The notes: generated by a model not told the origin, from the letters alone. 64,000 nucleotides of DNA from Acidianus sp. HS-5 (GCF_021655615.1 NZ_AP025245.1:992001-1056000); one strand, 5' to 3'; positions 25,944 through 34,952 are shown, numbered from the stretch's first letter. Made by a program: numbers and translations.

Positions 25944-28900
25944 TATAATCCGCCCCTCCAAAGTCTATCTTTAAGTTAAGGTCTTCTATTTTTATATCAC
26001 GGACTAACTCTTGATCTTTTTTTATCTTCAGTAGCATTTCCATATATTCCTTATCTATGTAATATCTGTCTTTGCCGATCTGCACAATATATTTACTGTC
26101 CTCCCTTCCGATAATATCTATTGTTATGCCCTTAAGCTGCACTCTTCCTTGTTGCGTTAACTCCCCAGTTAACTTAGGTCCTTTTCCATTATTACTATTA
26201 GTGTTAGTTGTGGCGGTAGCGCTGCTAGTGTCTGCTTCAGCGGGCTTAGGTCCTTCTGGTCCTTTTCCATTGCTATTATTGTTATTTGCAGTACTAGTTG
26301 TAGCGACAATGCTGCTGTTAGCAGTTACAGCTTTACTTTCGCCCTGGACAGCTTTAGTTTTCCTCTGCGTTAACTCCCCGGTTAACGTCATATTCTTTTC
26401 TTTCTGCTCAGTCTTCTTTACTTTCAAAGCGTAGATTTTCACTTTCTTCTTCTCTTCATCAGAAAGTTGATTATAGAGCTCCTGTAACTTGCTGAAACAT
26501 TCTTCATAGGTCCAGCTGTGCACTTCCGCAAAGTCTCTGACGCTTTCTTTACGCCAGTTCCTTACTACTTGCTCAGGGTGAACATTAATCTCGTTGCAGC
26601 TCTCGATTTCGATAGCAATTGTTTGGTCATATCTCAATGTATAGTTCTGATCTAGAGGGATAGCGACAAGATCCGGCCTAGCTGCTAAGTCTGGAGTCTG
26701 CTTTACAGTCGCTACATAGTACTTATTTCTCATATATCTCAACATAACTTTCATTGCGAGTTTTCTTCCCTCTTCCGACGGGGCAACACTTTTAACGTTC
26801 CCAAACAAGCCCTTTCCATATATCAATAATTTCTTATTCCTTATTTTCTCGACGCTTATGTAACCGGCAGCTTCTAGCTTATTTATCACATTCTCAATTT
26901 TGTCCCTGTCCACTCCTAACTTCTTTAACAAGTCTACTAAATAGATGCTGTGATTACTACTTTCGGTTCTTGATATATAGATATTGTAAAGTATTTGTTG
27001 TTCTAACGGATTCGGTTTTTCTATGTATTTAAATAATGGATTTACTAGCGATAGGACGTCGTCTTTTATCTCTTCGACCCTGTACTTCTCTTTCATTCTC
27101 TTAATTATGCTATCCAATTTGCTCTGGTCGAACTTCAGCTCTGTATAATCAAATTTTACTTTGAACGGTGTAGCTGGGTCGCCTTGTTTCCTCGGCATCA
27201 CTGTCATGACCGCTTCCCCAGGTTCCAGCTTCGGAAGTATTCTCTCTATTTTACTTGCAAAGTCACGATCCACTTTGCTTAAGTTCTCTGCATCATCACC
27301 CGCCGTCCTCATGAGCACCTTGACAGCCGTGTTACTGAATATTGACTTCAGCATCTCGGGCTTCAGCTGGCCGGTATGCTGATGTGCCAAGACAAGGTGC
27401 ATGTAAAACTTCCTCGCTTGTGAGAGGATAGTATCTACTATTGACAAGTCAGAGATGACCTCAAACTCGTCGATAACGGTCAGTACAGGGATTAGCTTCT
27501 TCCTTAGTGCCCTCCTTATCAGTGCAGAATACCACAGCTTATATACCCAGCCTGCAATCATTAGGAACGACGCCTTGTCGCCGATGTAAGCGTTGCTTGC
27601 ATTTATTACTATCAAATTACCTGGCTCCAGGACGTCTACTATTGAATCCGATGAGAACAGCCTCTTCAATAATGGGTTAGTAGCGTATTCTTCTAATCTG
27701 CTTAAAGCGGACACGTAAGTAGTTTCTTCTAACTCTTGGAACTGTTGCAGTTTCTCTTCCCATGTTGGGTCGTTGACGGGAAGATCAAGCTCGCCAGACC
27801 TCAACTTCAGGATAATATCGTATAGGTCGGCGAAGGTTGGGTTCCTTGACTTCATATACAGGATCTTTAATGCGTTGATAATGACGTATTCTACGTAAAC
27901 AGCTCCTGCTTTCAAAGCAAAGAGCTGTTCGAAGATCTCTTTTACATTGCTCTCTGCTAGCAGCTCCGCTTGGTCCTTTGGGATCCCGTCTGGGATACTG
28001 AGCGGGTTGACGGCTACAGTTGCTTGAACGGGATCTACATAAATTAGCTTCTCATAATTGGCCATTTCCGAAGCCAATTGTTCAGCAAAATCGCCGTTGG
28101 GATCAATGAGTACTACTACGCTTTCCGGGTATGCTTTCATAAAATTGGTTATCAGCGTTCCTAAGAATGATGTTTTGCCAGCACCGGTTCCCCCAATGAC
28201 ATACATGTGCCTCTGTAGGTCCTCCAGCTCCAGTTTTACTTCTTTATTTGTCTCTGGGTTTATGCCGACGCGGAAGCCCTCCCTCTCTGGAATTACTGTT
28301 GGTAATGGAGCTCCTCTTCCTACGGTAGTAGGCAATACGCTGGGATCCGGAATAATCAAGAGTTGTGAGACGTTACTCTTAGGGACGTGGACCCACTTCT
28401 TCTCGTTTAAGAGAGCGTAGAAATATGATAGTTTCGGTGGGGCGTTGATTATCTTATATATTGTATTATCACTTACTTTAAGGAGCGGGATTTCCCATGA
28501 CAGCCTCAGCGTACTGTAAGCTTCAAACTGTTTGGCCGTCAGTTTAAGCCTCTTTCTCTCGCTATCCAGAAGAATTAGCTTGATCAAGTAGAGCGGGTCT
28601 TTCATCTTATCACGGATTTGCTGAATTTGCTGTTTATGCATCTCGCTCCCTTGTTGTGCCAGTTGCTGTAATTTACTAATTCTACCGTAGTGTAATTCCT
28701 TCAATGTTGGCTCTAAACTAAACCAGATCATCATTCCCTGTCCTGCTTCTAAGCTGCTGAGGAAGCTCTGCAAATCACTAAACTCATGGATCTCGTAGAA
28801 GTCCTTCTCTCTCTTTAGCTTAGCCAAAGCGAAATATCTGAAGTTAGTAGGGTATTCCGTTTGTTTTACATCGAAGTATTGACGTAATGTATTATCAGTT

Positions 28901-29061
28901 GCAATAGTCTTGACGTAAATATGTAATAGTTTTTCGTCTCTGTAGAACCCTAATGCAAAAACATTCCCTAAAACCCTCAATAGGAATTCTGCATTGTATT
29001 TTGTATCTACCCTGGGGAACACCTCGTAACTGAAAAAGTTTAACTTATTCCTTCCGAACAA
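25921..29061 (-). CDS. TraG/VirD4-HerA superfamily conjugation ATPase
   Basis: The 1,046-residue protein has P-loop VIGGTGAGKTSF near residue 293, Walker B TVIDEFEVI near 528, and LAHQHTGQL / FSNTAVKVLMR, matching the large TraG-like protein of pNOB8-type plasmids. After the ATPase lies a wHTH-like region (SNHSIYLVDLLKKLGVDRDK) and a low-complexity Asn/Gly/Thr-rich linker flanked by two in-frame copies of the dispersed motif, each reading LTGELTQ. The C-terminus is a small beta domain. It should be the coupling protein or transfer motor at the membrane. It is last in an operon with two small genes. Confidence 0.85.
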   Translation of the reverse strand: MFGRNKLNFFSYEVFPRVDTKYNAEFLLRVLGNVFALGFYRDEKLLHIYVKTIATDNTLRQYFDVKQTEYPTNFRYFALAKLKREKDFYEIHEFSDLQSFLSSLEAGQGMMIWFSLEPTLKELHYGRISKLQQLAQQGSEMHKQQIQQIRDKMKDPLYLIKLILLDSERKRLKLTAKQFEAYSTLRLSWEIPLLKVSDNTIYKIINAPPKLSYFYALLNEKKWVHVPKSNVSQLLIIPDPSVLPTTVGRGAPLPTVIPEREGFRVGINPETNKEVKLELEDLQRHMYVIGGTGAGKTSFLGTLITNFMKAYPESVVVLIDPNGDFAEQLASEMANYEKLIYVDPVQATVAVNPLSIPDGIPKDQAELLAESNVKEIFEQLFALKAGAVYVEYVIINALKILYMKSRNPTFADLYDIILKLRSGELDLPVNDPTWEEKLQQFQELEETTYVSALSRLEEYATNPLLKRLFSSDSIVDVLEPGNLIVINASNAYIGDKASFLMIAGWVYKLWYSALIRRALRKKLIPVLTVIDEFEVISDLSIVDTILSQARKFYMHLVLAHQHTGQLKPEMLKSIFSNTAVKVLMRTAGDDAENLSKVDRDFASKIERILPKLEPGEAVMTVMPRKQGDPATPFKVKFDYTELKFDQSKLDSIIKRMKEKYRVEEIKDDVLSLVNPLFKYIEKPNPLEQQILYNIYISRTESSNHSIYLVDLLKKLGVDRDKIENVINKLEAAGYISVEKIRNKKLLIYGKGLFGNVKSVAPSEEGRKLAMKVMLRYMRNKYYVATVKQTPDLAARPDLVAIPLDQNYTLRYDQTIAIEIESCNEINVHPEQVVRNWRKESVRDFAEVHSWTYEECFSKLQELYNQLSDEEKKKVKIYALKVKKTEQKEKNMTLTGELTQRKTKAVQGESKAVTANSSIVATTSTANNNNSNGKGPEGPKPAEADTSSATATTNTNSNNGKGPKLTGELTQQGRVQLKGITIDIIGREDSKYIVQIGKDRYYIDKEYMEMLLKIKKDQELVRDIKIEDLNLKIDFGGADYTIPLVPL
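26156..26173 (-). repeat. Dispersed 18-bp motif, copy 7 (GTTAACTCCCCAGTTAAC)
   Basis: Exact consensus inside the TraG-like gene, in frame (LTGELTQ on the minus strand), right of the low-complexity linker. Confidence 0.95.
26369..26386 (-). repeat. Dispersed 18-bp motif, copy 8 (GTTAACTCCCCGGTTAAC)
   Basis: A second in-frame copy in the TraG-like gene, same orientation as copy 7 and 213 bp away (71 codons). The pair brackets the low-complexity linker. Confidence 0.95.
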
Positions 29062-29248
29062 GCCTTTTCACCCTCCAATATAGTCCATACAATTTTATGA
29101 ATATTCTAGTTCTTCTAGGTAGTTTACCTTGTGATATGACATATGGAATGAAATCGGTCAGCGGATCAACATCAGTATCCCTATTATCAGCAGTCCTACC
29201 CCTATTATCCCTACTATTCTTTCTTTTCTCTTCATTTTCCCTCACCAT
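29045..29248 (-). CDS. 67-residue basic, polar protein in the transfer operon
   Basis: An extremely polar start (VRENEEKRKNSRDNRGRTA) is followed by a basic region (PRRTRIFIKLYGLYWRVKRL). The start lies 1 bp after the stop of the upstream membrane-protein gene and the end overlaps the TraG-like start by 17 bp, so the three are cotranscribed. Unknown family; probably peripheral to the transfer ATPase. Confidence 0.65.
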   Translation of the reverse strand: MVRENEEKRKNSRDNRGRTADNRDTDVDPLTDFIPYVISQGKLPRRTRIFIKLYGLYWRVKRLVRKE

Positions 29249-29249
29249 T

Positions 29250-29525
29250 TTAGCCCACCTTCGCTAAGATCAACATTAGAATTATGAAACCCCAACCGGC
29301 TGCTACTAGATATCCTAAAATCTTCTTCAGACCGCTGGCGAACACTAGGATAATGTACACTGCAGTAAGTGGGATTAAGTAAGATATCAGCGTAGCGTAC
29401 TGTGTAGCTAACCCTGGATCTGCTTGGAATATAGTTATTTGCAGTATATGTGCTATGACCTGAACCAGGTAGTTATACGCATCATAAAGGTAGTTTAATA
29501 TGGTCTGAGTGCTTACGCTTAGAAT
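29250..29525 (-). CDS. Two-span small membrane protein, probable ATT start
   Basis: The 91-codon frame has stops upstream and no ATG, GTG or TTG before its last 20 codons. ATT at 29523-29525 follows GGTGATAGGAA, a good ribosome site at proper spacing, so ATT is the probable start. The product has two hydrophobic spans (YATLISYLIPLTAVYIILVFA and LVAAGWGFIILMLILA) joined by GLKKILG, like VirB2/TrbC-type or CedA1-type small subunits. It heads the operon leading to the TraG-like gene under a transfer-type promoter. Confidence 0.65.
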   Translation of the reverse strand: MLSVSTQTILNYLYDAYNYLVQVIAHILQITIFQADPGLATQYATLISYLIPLTAVYIILVFASGLKKILGYLVAAGWGFIILMLILAKVG

Positions 29526-29619
29526 TTCCTATCACCAAAATACTAAGCTGGAAATTTATTAACTTCCAAAGGGCGTCTACTCGGTTAATAAACTTACAAT
29601 ATATTCTTATGGTGATATA
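29526..29619. promoter_or_regulatory. Divergent pair of transfer-type promoters
   Basis: Two copies of the element GTTAATAAA-CTT-CCAG-like occur head to head: minus strand at 29541-29563 (GTTAATAAATTTCCAGCTTA) for the membrane-protein/TraG operon and plus strand at 29584-29605 (GTTAATAAACTTACAATATA) for VirB4. Each AATAAA block is about 30 bp before a start codon, a TATA position, and each gene has a GGTGAT ribosome site. Confidence 0.7.
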
Positions 29620-31521
29620 GTGTTTTCGTTAGGTAAGAAGGAGGAAAAGCCTAAACAGAAGCAGGTTAAGCAAAAACCGCAGAAGCCTTCCTATTGGTAT
29701 GAGGTAGACCCTACACCTTTCGAACTATTAAGCGATGCAGAGAGGGATAGGATTGAGGGAACTTTTACTGAGATGCTGAATGTCATCAATGATGGGACTA
29801 TAATTATCAAAAAATCAACCGATACTTACAAATATGAAAATGAAGTATTTGAAATAACTTTCTATAAATTTATAGTGAAGAGTGACGTTCAGCTGAGCGA
29901 TGAGTTCTTCAACGCAAGGCAGATAGATGCTCCTTCTAGACCCAAAGTAGTTAAGGAGTATCCCAGGTACGTAAAACTAGAGAACGGGCTTTTGGCACAA
30001 AGTGCTGTAGTATATCGTTATCCTTTGCTCTTACCTGAGGGGTTCCTTTATGAGTATTTCGACCTCGCTGACGAGATAGTGCTTAAGTTCAGAAGCTTAG
30101 ATCCTATAAAATCGGCATCGATGGTAGACACTGTTAGGCGTAGACTCGAATCCATAGCTTCCACAGATTCCTCAAGCTATACATTACAAAAATTAGAAAA
30201 AGTAAAACAGCTTCAAGCGGTAATAGGAGGAAACGCAAAGCTCCTAGAATATTATGTCTGGTTTGTCTATTACGGAAAGGATGAGGCCGAACTTAAAGAA
30301 AAGTACAATCAATTGAAATTAGTAGCTAAATCAAGGCTGTTAGATATTGACATACCAGTATTCTTCCAGAAGACGTTATATGAATATAGTGTTGAGGTGA
30401 ATTCGCCTATCCCTTTCGCTAATAAGATAATACCTAAGTATGTAGATACGATAACTGCAGCAACATTTTATCCGTTCATCAATGAGAACCTAGTCGACGA
30501 GGGAGGGATCTTCCTTGGGGTATCAGATTCTGGGTCACCTATAATATTCAACCCGTACAGACGACAGAATCATAATATTGTAATTTTAGGAGCCACTGGG
30601 AGCGGAAAAAGTATGACTACTAAAGTTATGCTTAAACGTCTCAAAGAGAAGTATGAAGGCCTATATATAGCAGGGATAGACCCCGAAAACGAGTACGTTA
30701 TCCACTCGAAGTTATTCGGCGCCGAGCCCCTCATAGTGCAACCAGGACAGAAGTTGGGGCTTGACCCTATCAGGTTTATGACGGAGGGGCTATTACAGTT
30801 GGAGGAAGTAGCAGACCTACTCGCAGACTTCTACTTGCCTGAGAACGATATAGTACTTAGGAATAAACTGAGGAAAGACTTATTCGAAATAAGTACCACT
30901 GATACCAAAGAATTTCTAGCTATATTACAGCAGAAAGACCCAGAGATATACAACTACTTAGCTGTAATGGACGCTCCTCCGGACACCTTCGTGTTTAACG
31001 GGGGCACGATAGATTTTACGAGGAACGTCATAGTGGGGCTTAACAAACTAGGCAACAACAGGAGGCTTAAGGCTTTAGTAATGTCATTACTTTCAGTCCT
31101 GTTTACTAAAGTGCTGTTTAGTAACAAGAACAAAGGTTTCTTCTTCATAGATGAAGCCTGGTTGTTCGTTAACTATCCTGCAACTATGGGAATTCTAGAG
31201 AACCTTGCCAGGAGGGCGAGAAAATATAGCAAAGGATTAATGTTTGTTACGCAACGTCCTGAGGACGTAGCCAAAAATGAGGCGGGGAAGACGATATTAG
31301 AACAGGCAGCTACTTCGGTCCTTTTAGGGCAAAACGAGTCTGCGATCCCTACGCTCAAGGAAATATACAACCTAAGGAATGAGGAGGCTGAAGAGTTGGT
31401 TACGGCAGAGAAAGGAAGGGGTATAATACGATCAGGAAAATACGTCCTAAGGATCCAAGTTCAGCCTACATCTGAGGAATTTGAGATGTTCAAGACGACG
31501 GGACACTGGGGAGGCGAATGA
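29620..31521 (+). CDS. VirB4/TraC-type conjugation ATPase
   Basis: The 633-residue protein starts with GTG after GGTGAT. It has a Lys-rich N-tail, a VirB4-like N-domain, P-loop LGATGSGKSMTTK near 325, Walker B FFFIDEAWLFVN near 508 and VTQRPEDVAK. Size and motifs match the TraE/VirB4-like protein of pNOB8-type plasmids. It would energise assembly of the crenarchaeal mating apparatus at the cytoplasmic membrane. It is divergent from the TraG operon; a CopG-like gene and a membrane protein follow, overlapping. Confidence 0.9.
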   Translation: MFSLGKKEEKPKQKQVKQKPQKPSYWYEVDPTPFELLSDAERDRIEGTFTEMLNVINDGTIIIKKSTDTYKYENEVFEITFYKFIVKSDVQLSDEFFNARQIDAPSRPKVVKEYPRYVKLENGLLAQSAVVYRYPLLLPEGFLYEYFDLADEIVLKFRSLDPIKSASMVDTVRRRLESIASTDSSSYTLQKLEKVKQLQAVIGGNAKLLEYYVWFVYYGKDEAELKEKYNQLKLVAKSRLLDIDIPVFFQKTLYEYSVEVNSPIPFANKIIPKYVDTITAATFYPFINENLVDEGGIFLGVSDSGSPIIFNPYRRQNHNIVILGATGSGKSMTTKVMLKRLKEKYEGLYIAGIDPENEYVIHSKLFGAEPLIVQPGQKLGLDPIRFMTEGLLQLEEVADLLADFYLPENDIVLRNKLRKDLFEISTTDTKEFLAILQQKDPEIYNYLAVMDAPPDTFVFNGGTIDFTRNVIVGLNKLGNNRRLKALVMSLLSVLFTKVLFSNKNKGFFFIDEAWLFVNYPATMGILENLARRARKYSKGLMFVTQRPEDVAKNEAGKTILEQAATSVLLGQNESAIPTLKEIYNLRNEEAEELVTAEKGRGIIRSGKYVLRIQVQPTSEEFEMFKTTGHWGGE

Positions 31522-31664
31522 TGAAGAAGGCTATAATTACGTATCTTGATGAAGAGCATTATAATATGTTGTTGAGATTGGCACAGAAGAAAGGTGCTTC
31601 TGTGTCTCAGATTGTTAGAGAGATATTATTAGAAAAATTAGGTGGTTCGGATGGTCAGGGTTAA
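31518..31664 (+). CDS. CopG/RHH small regulator
   Basis: 48 residues from the first of two adjacent ATGs (31518 or 31521): strand KKAIITYLDEEHYNMLL then KKGASVSQIVREILLEKL, a ribbon-helix-helix. It overlaps the VirB4 stop and the next start, so it is translated in the same operon and may regulate transfer genes. Confidence 0.8.
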   Translation: MMKKAIITYLDEEHYNMLLRLAQKKGASVSQIVREILLEKLGGSDGQG

Positions 31665-32364
31665 AGAAGTTTTGATCTTAGAAGACACTAGTTTTCTGGA
31701 CGAGAAGCTATCTTCAGGGGCTTTTGAACTATCTTTCAGGAAAATGATCTACGTCCTGGTTGGAGGTCTGCTATCATATAAGCTCATAGACAGTTACAAA
31801 ATTCCTGACATACTGTTAGGAGTGGTAATAATAGGGATAGCGTTAGCTCTAGCGTTCTACCCAGCAAAAAGCATACGTCTTGAATCGGTCTTCATCGGGG
31901 CGTTCTCATACTTATTAGGAGGGTTCTTTACTCCAGATCCCGACAAAGTGAAAGAAGCGGAAAAGAAGAAACAAAAGAAGGTAAAGCCTAAAGCGAAAAT
32001 AGAGACCGTAAAAAATACGGCTAGGATTACTAAAATTGCAGATAAACCTACTGAAAAAACTGTTGATAACCATGTAGAAAAGCAAAATAACGTCCAAGCA
32101 GTAATGAGGGCAGATACTGTTGTAAATAATCCACCAGTTGCTAAAAATACAATCATAAAACACAAAAACAGCCTATTGTTAGATTATATCCTTACTGCAG
32201 TGTCCGGAGCTTTTTCATTATTACTCTTCAGAATATTAATACATACTTTCGCTAGTCCTTCTCTTATAACAGTAATCGCTAATATATTAATGTTCTCAGT
32301 GTCGGCTGGAGTCTTCATAGCTGAACTGCTGTACACTATTCCGCGTTTGCTTAAGCATAGCTAA
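31651..32364 (+). CDS. Multi-span membrane protein of the transfer operon
   Basis: 237 residues from ATG at 31651 (a GTG at 31642 is in frame). It has a short cytoplasmic start, two or three spans (MIYVLVGGLLSYKLI, LLGVVIIGIALALAF, VFIGAFSYLLGGFF), a long charged Lys-rich middle (KVKEAEKKKQKKVKPKAKI), and two C-terminal spans. It lies downstream of VirB4 and RHH with overlaps. Probably a structural part of the mating channel; family not recognised. Confidence 0.7.
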   Translation: MVRVKEVLILEDTSFLDEKLSSGAFELSFRKMIYVLVGGLLSYKLIDSYKIPDILLGVVIIGIALALAFYPAKSIRLESVFIGAFSYLLGGFFTPDPDKVKEAEKKKQKKVKPKAKIETVKNTARITKIADKPTEKTVDNHVEKQNNVQAVMRADTVVNNPPVAKNTIIKHKNSLLLDYILTAVSGAFSLLLFRILIHTFASPSLITVIANILMFSVSAGVFIAELLYTIPRLLKHS

Positions 32365-32366
32365 AG

Positions 32367-32651
32367 TTAACTTAAACAGTTTTTTCCTTTTATCCTTCTT
32401 GTCCTAAGGATTTTCATTACATAATTATAACTTAATTGATTTTTATTAAGGAAGTACACTGCTGCTAATAGGCTAGGGTAGTTTACTCTAAGTCCCACAC
32501 TCCTAAGTAACTTAGCAGCCATCTGTACTGAATAATAAGGCACATTAAGGTCCTTAGCTACCTGGAGCTTTGCTCTATAAGTGTTATCTAATAATACCCC
32601 ATGCTGTTTTGAGTACCAATAACCTACATTTATGTCTTCTGCCTCAGCCAT
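32367..32651 (-). CDS. Small hypothetical protein
   Basis: 94 residues, soluble (KLQVAKDLNVPYYSVQMAAKLL). It is convergent with the membrane protein, 2 bp from its stop. Its own TATA-like TTATAAATTAAAAT lies about 25 bp upstream. It contains an HTH-like stretch (NVPYYSVQMAAKLLRSVGL), but weak. Function unknown. Confidence 0.55.
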   Translation of the reverse strand: MAEAEDINVGYWYSKQHGVLLDNTYRAKLQVAKDLNVPYYSVQMAAKLLRSVGLRVNYPSLLAAVYFLNKNQLSYNYVMKILRTRRIKGKNCLS

Positions 32652-32715
32652 CGTTAATTTATTTTAATTTATAATTATTTGCTTTACATTAAATTGAGTA
32701 TTACTCATTTTCAAG

Positions 32716-32736
32716 TAATACTGGAAGTTTATTAAC
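32716..32736. promoter_or_regulatory. Transfer-type promoter element
   Basis: Reads GTTAATAAACTTCCAGTATT on the minus strand, the same element found before the other transfer genes. It is either a promoter with a leader of about 60 nt for 32367-32651 or, in the other direction, lies about 29 bp before the plus-strand gene at 32760. Confidence 0.55.
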
Positions 32737-32759
32737 CTGAAAAAGATAAGATAAGATTA

Positions 32760-32930
32760 TGTACGTCATAGAATGCAGTGACCCAAAAGAAATAGAGAAA
32801 CTACTTAAGCTTTCAACTTCGGCTAAGGAGGTAAGGTTCACTTTGATTACTGAAAACCCGAGGTTTGCTGCCATAATTAAGAGACACTATAAAAACGTTA
32901 AGATAAAGAGGATAGAGGAAAAAAGCTGAT
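32760..32930 (+). CDS. 56-residue small protein
   Basis: An ATG at 32760 to TGA encodes a compact alpha/beta protein (YVIECSDPKEIEKLLKL, AKEVRFTLITENPRFAAI, HYKNVKIKRI). Codon use is regular and the gap is otherwise empty. Unknown family. It lies next to a transfer-type promoter element. Confidence 0.55.
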
Positions 32931-32947
32931 TTTTCCTTCTTTTCCCC

Positions 32948-32965
32948 ATAAACTGGGGAGTTTAC
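32948..32965 (+). repeat. Dispersed 18-bp motif, copy 9 (ATAAACTGGGGAGTTTAC)
   Basis: TAAACTGGGGAGTTTA core. It contains the stop codon of the surface-protein gene 32962-34917 and is the left side of a one-gene cassette closed by copy 10. Confidence 0.95.
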
Positions 32966-34917
32966 GGCTGCTTTGTGTAATTATACACTGTACTATTATA
33001 GAATTCTACCGTGAAAGTTTGGTTCATGGTTTTGAAGTAGATGGGAACGTTATCGTAGTTATAGGGATACCAGGTGTAGAACGTAATGGCTTGTCCATCT
33101 TCTGGTAAGTTAGTATACATAGTCTCATTTTTACTATACCACCAAAAGACCACGAAAGATTGTTCAACATTAGTAGGATCTGTCAGATACGCGGTGACAT
33201 TACTATTGCTACTGTTTTCCAATATAATATAGGGAGTAGTGTTAAGGATATACTCGGGGATCTTAACAATTATTATTGAATAAGTCCAACCACTAATACC
33301 CTTAACGTTGTATGTACCGTTAAAGACGTGGTAGAATGCTCCCCAACTCATTATCAGCACGGGCTGCATTGCTATCAATGTTTGGTTACCGCTTCTGTTG
33401 AACAAGGCACAAAGGTAGGGGATTGTAGAACCTTGGTAATTGTTATTAGTCATTTTCATCTGCAGTGCTATCTCGTTAGCGAATACATCCATTTCCCAAT
33501 TGATGTAATTATAGTATTGCGATGTGGTGTTTTGCTCTACCAGATTATACAGGAACTTATAGAGAGCATAATAGTAGGCTAGTTGACCGTAATCATTTGC
33601 GTAATTGTGCTCATACACAAGGTTAAACGTATTATTGAATACCCACGAAGGCTGTTCATTAGAGGATGAGTTTATGCTGAATGATAAGTAGCAGTTTATC
33701 GTATTCCCACTACTTTGTGTGTTCAATTGTGGGATTATTTCTATGCTTCCAGCGTTCCATGTCCTCTTTATAGTGAAATTACCGTAATGGATTATATCAT
33801 ATGTTGTTATTTCGTTAGAAACAAAACTCTGAGGATCAGAACTCCATACGGTGTAGCTAAAATTGATGTTAATATTCCTAGTGTCATATGTGTTGCTCCC
33901 TATCTCAGTAGTCGGGCTAGTACCATTAAATACAGTGATCGAAACGGGGACGCTAATGTTATACTCATACCAATTATAAGTATGGCATTCTTTATAGAGG
34001 CAGGGTGTTTTAGGGTAGTATTTATATATATGGTATGTTATGCTACCGTTTTTGCACGTATGACAGCAATAACCAAAGGTACTATAAACATTGAAATAAC
34101 TGCATACGGTCTTTGAAACTCCAGGAGGTACTGTCACTTGGGAACATAATGTCTTAGAATAACTTCCTCCATGACATTGAAATACCGTACAAAAACTTTC
34201 GCTACAGACTTCTCTGCAGTTTATGTAGAAAGTCGCGGACCCTTTTACTTTCATGCAATAATATAAGTCCTCATATACGTTACATCCCTGTTTGCATGTA
34301 ACGTTCTTAGCCAAGTATAAACAGTAGTTATAACTAACGCTAACTTTCGTCTCAACGGAACACGTATTTATTATCTTACATGAGACCGAACCTATGCAAA
34401 CCTTATCAGATGGCGGGTAGCTCGCTACGTAAGGACTGAAATTATAGTATTGCAATATCAACGTGGTTTGAGTCATGTTCGGTTCCGTCCCGCACGTATT
34501 AAGCGGGAAAGGTTCGATGGTGTAGTTCACAGTCTTAGCGAGCTTGTAGTTTACATAGAAACCCCCTAAGTCCGCCACAGCAAAGTAAGTAGTAGGCGTT
34601 ACTTCCGAGGCATTCATTGATAGGATTTCTACGATGTTTTGCAGTATTGGAGCTCCAGTATCGTTGCTTATGAAGATCTTGGAAATGTTGAGTGATATCA
34701 GAGCGCTGTCATTTATTATAGTAGGTAGTGAGGCATAGTAGGGTATGGGATTAAAGACTATTGTAGTATTCTTATTCGATGTTGCGGATTTGGGCATAGA
34801 GCCCGGTGTGGGGTAGACGGTATGAGGAACGTAAATTATTAAATTGTACGCTATTTCAGCTAATGCTAATAAGGCCAGGATAGCTAGTGCCATCCATACT
34901 ACTTCCCTTCCGTCCAT
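32962..34917 (-). CDS. Large cysteine- and sequon-rich surface protein
   Basis: 651 residues: an N-terminal anchor (VVWMALAILALLALAEIAYNLII) then an extracytoplasmic region with about 40 N-x-S/T sequons and a Cys-dense centre (KVCIGSVSCKIINTCS, CKQGCNVYEDLYYC, CCHTCKNG), suggesting disulfides and heavy glycosylation. It has a promoter identical over 39 bp to that of the VirB6-like gene. It is bracketed by motif copies 9 and 10. Probably a mating-pair adhesin or surface-exclusion protein; the role is inferred from context. Confidence 0.75.
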   Translation of the reverse strand: MDGREVVWMALAILALLALAEIAYNLIIYVPHTVYPTPGSMPKSATSNKNTTIVFNPIPYYASLPTIINDSALISLNISKIFISNDTGAPILQNIVEILSMNASEVTPTTYFAVADLGGFYVNYKLAKTVNYTIEPFPLNTCGTEPNMTQTTLILQYYNFSPYVASYPPSDKVCIGSVSCKIINTCSVETKVSVSYNYCLYLAKNVTCKQGCNVYEDLYYCMKVKGSATFYINCREVCSESFCTVFQCHGGSYSKTLCSQVTVPPGVSKTVCSYFNVYSTFGYCCHTCKNGSITYHIYKYYPKTPCLYKECHTYNWYEYNISVPVSITVFNGTSPTTEIGSNTYDTRNININFSYTVWSSDPQSFVSNEITTYDIIHYGNFTIKRTWNAGSIEIIPQLNTQSSGNTINCYLSFSINSSSNEQPSWVFNNTFNLVYEHNYANDYGQLAYYYALYKFLYNLVEQNTTSQYYNYINWEMDVFANEIALQMKMTNNNYQGSTIPYLCALFNRSGNQTLIAMQPVLIMSWGAFYHVFNGTYNVKGISGWTYSIIIVKIPEYILNTTPYIILENSSNSNVTAYLTDPTNVEQSFVVFWWYSKNETMYTNLPEDGQAITFYTWYPYNYDNVPIYFKTMNQTFTVEFYNSTVYNYTKQP

Positions 34918-34952
34918 ACTTCCTCAATAATATAAGTTGGAAGTTTATTATC
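34914..34952 (-). promoter_or_regulatory. 39-bp promoter/leader identical to that at 46438-46476
   Basis: The 39 bp covering the start codon and upstream (minus strand: GATAATAAACTTCCAACTTA, then TATTATTGAGGAAGT and ATG) recur exactly before the VirB6-like gene. TATA-like AATAAAC is about 30 bp and GAGGAAGT just before the start. Confidence 0.8.

Noticed and set aside
26072..26434. Plus-strand 120-codon frame opposite the TraG-like gene
   Set aside because: It is the complement of the low-complexity Asn/Gly/Thr linker of the TraG-like gene; hydrophobic by composition only and without its own promoter.
31857..32165. Minus-strand frames opposite the transfer-operon membrane protein
   Set aside because: They mirror the Lys-rich middle segment of the real gene as Phe/Leu-rich sequence; no ribosome site or promoter.
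33328..34116. Plus-strand frames inside the surface-protein gene
   Set aside because: They are antisense to a well-supported secreted protein with a promoter; Cys richness is a reflection of that gene's codons.
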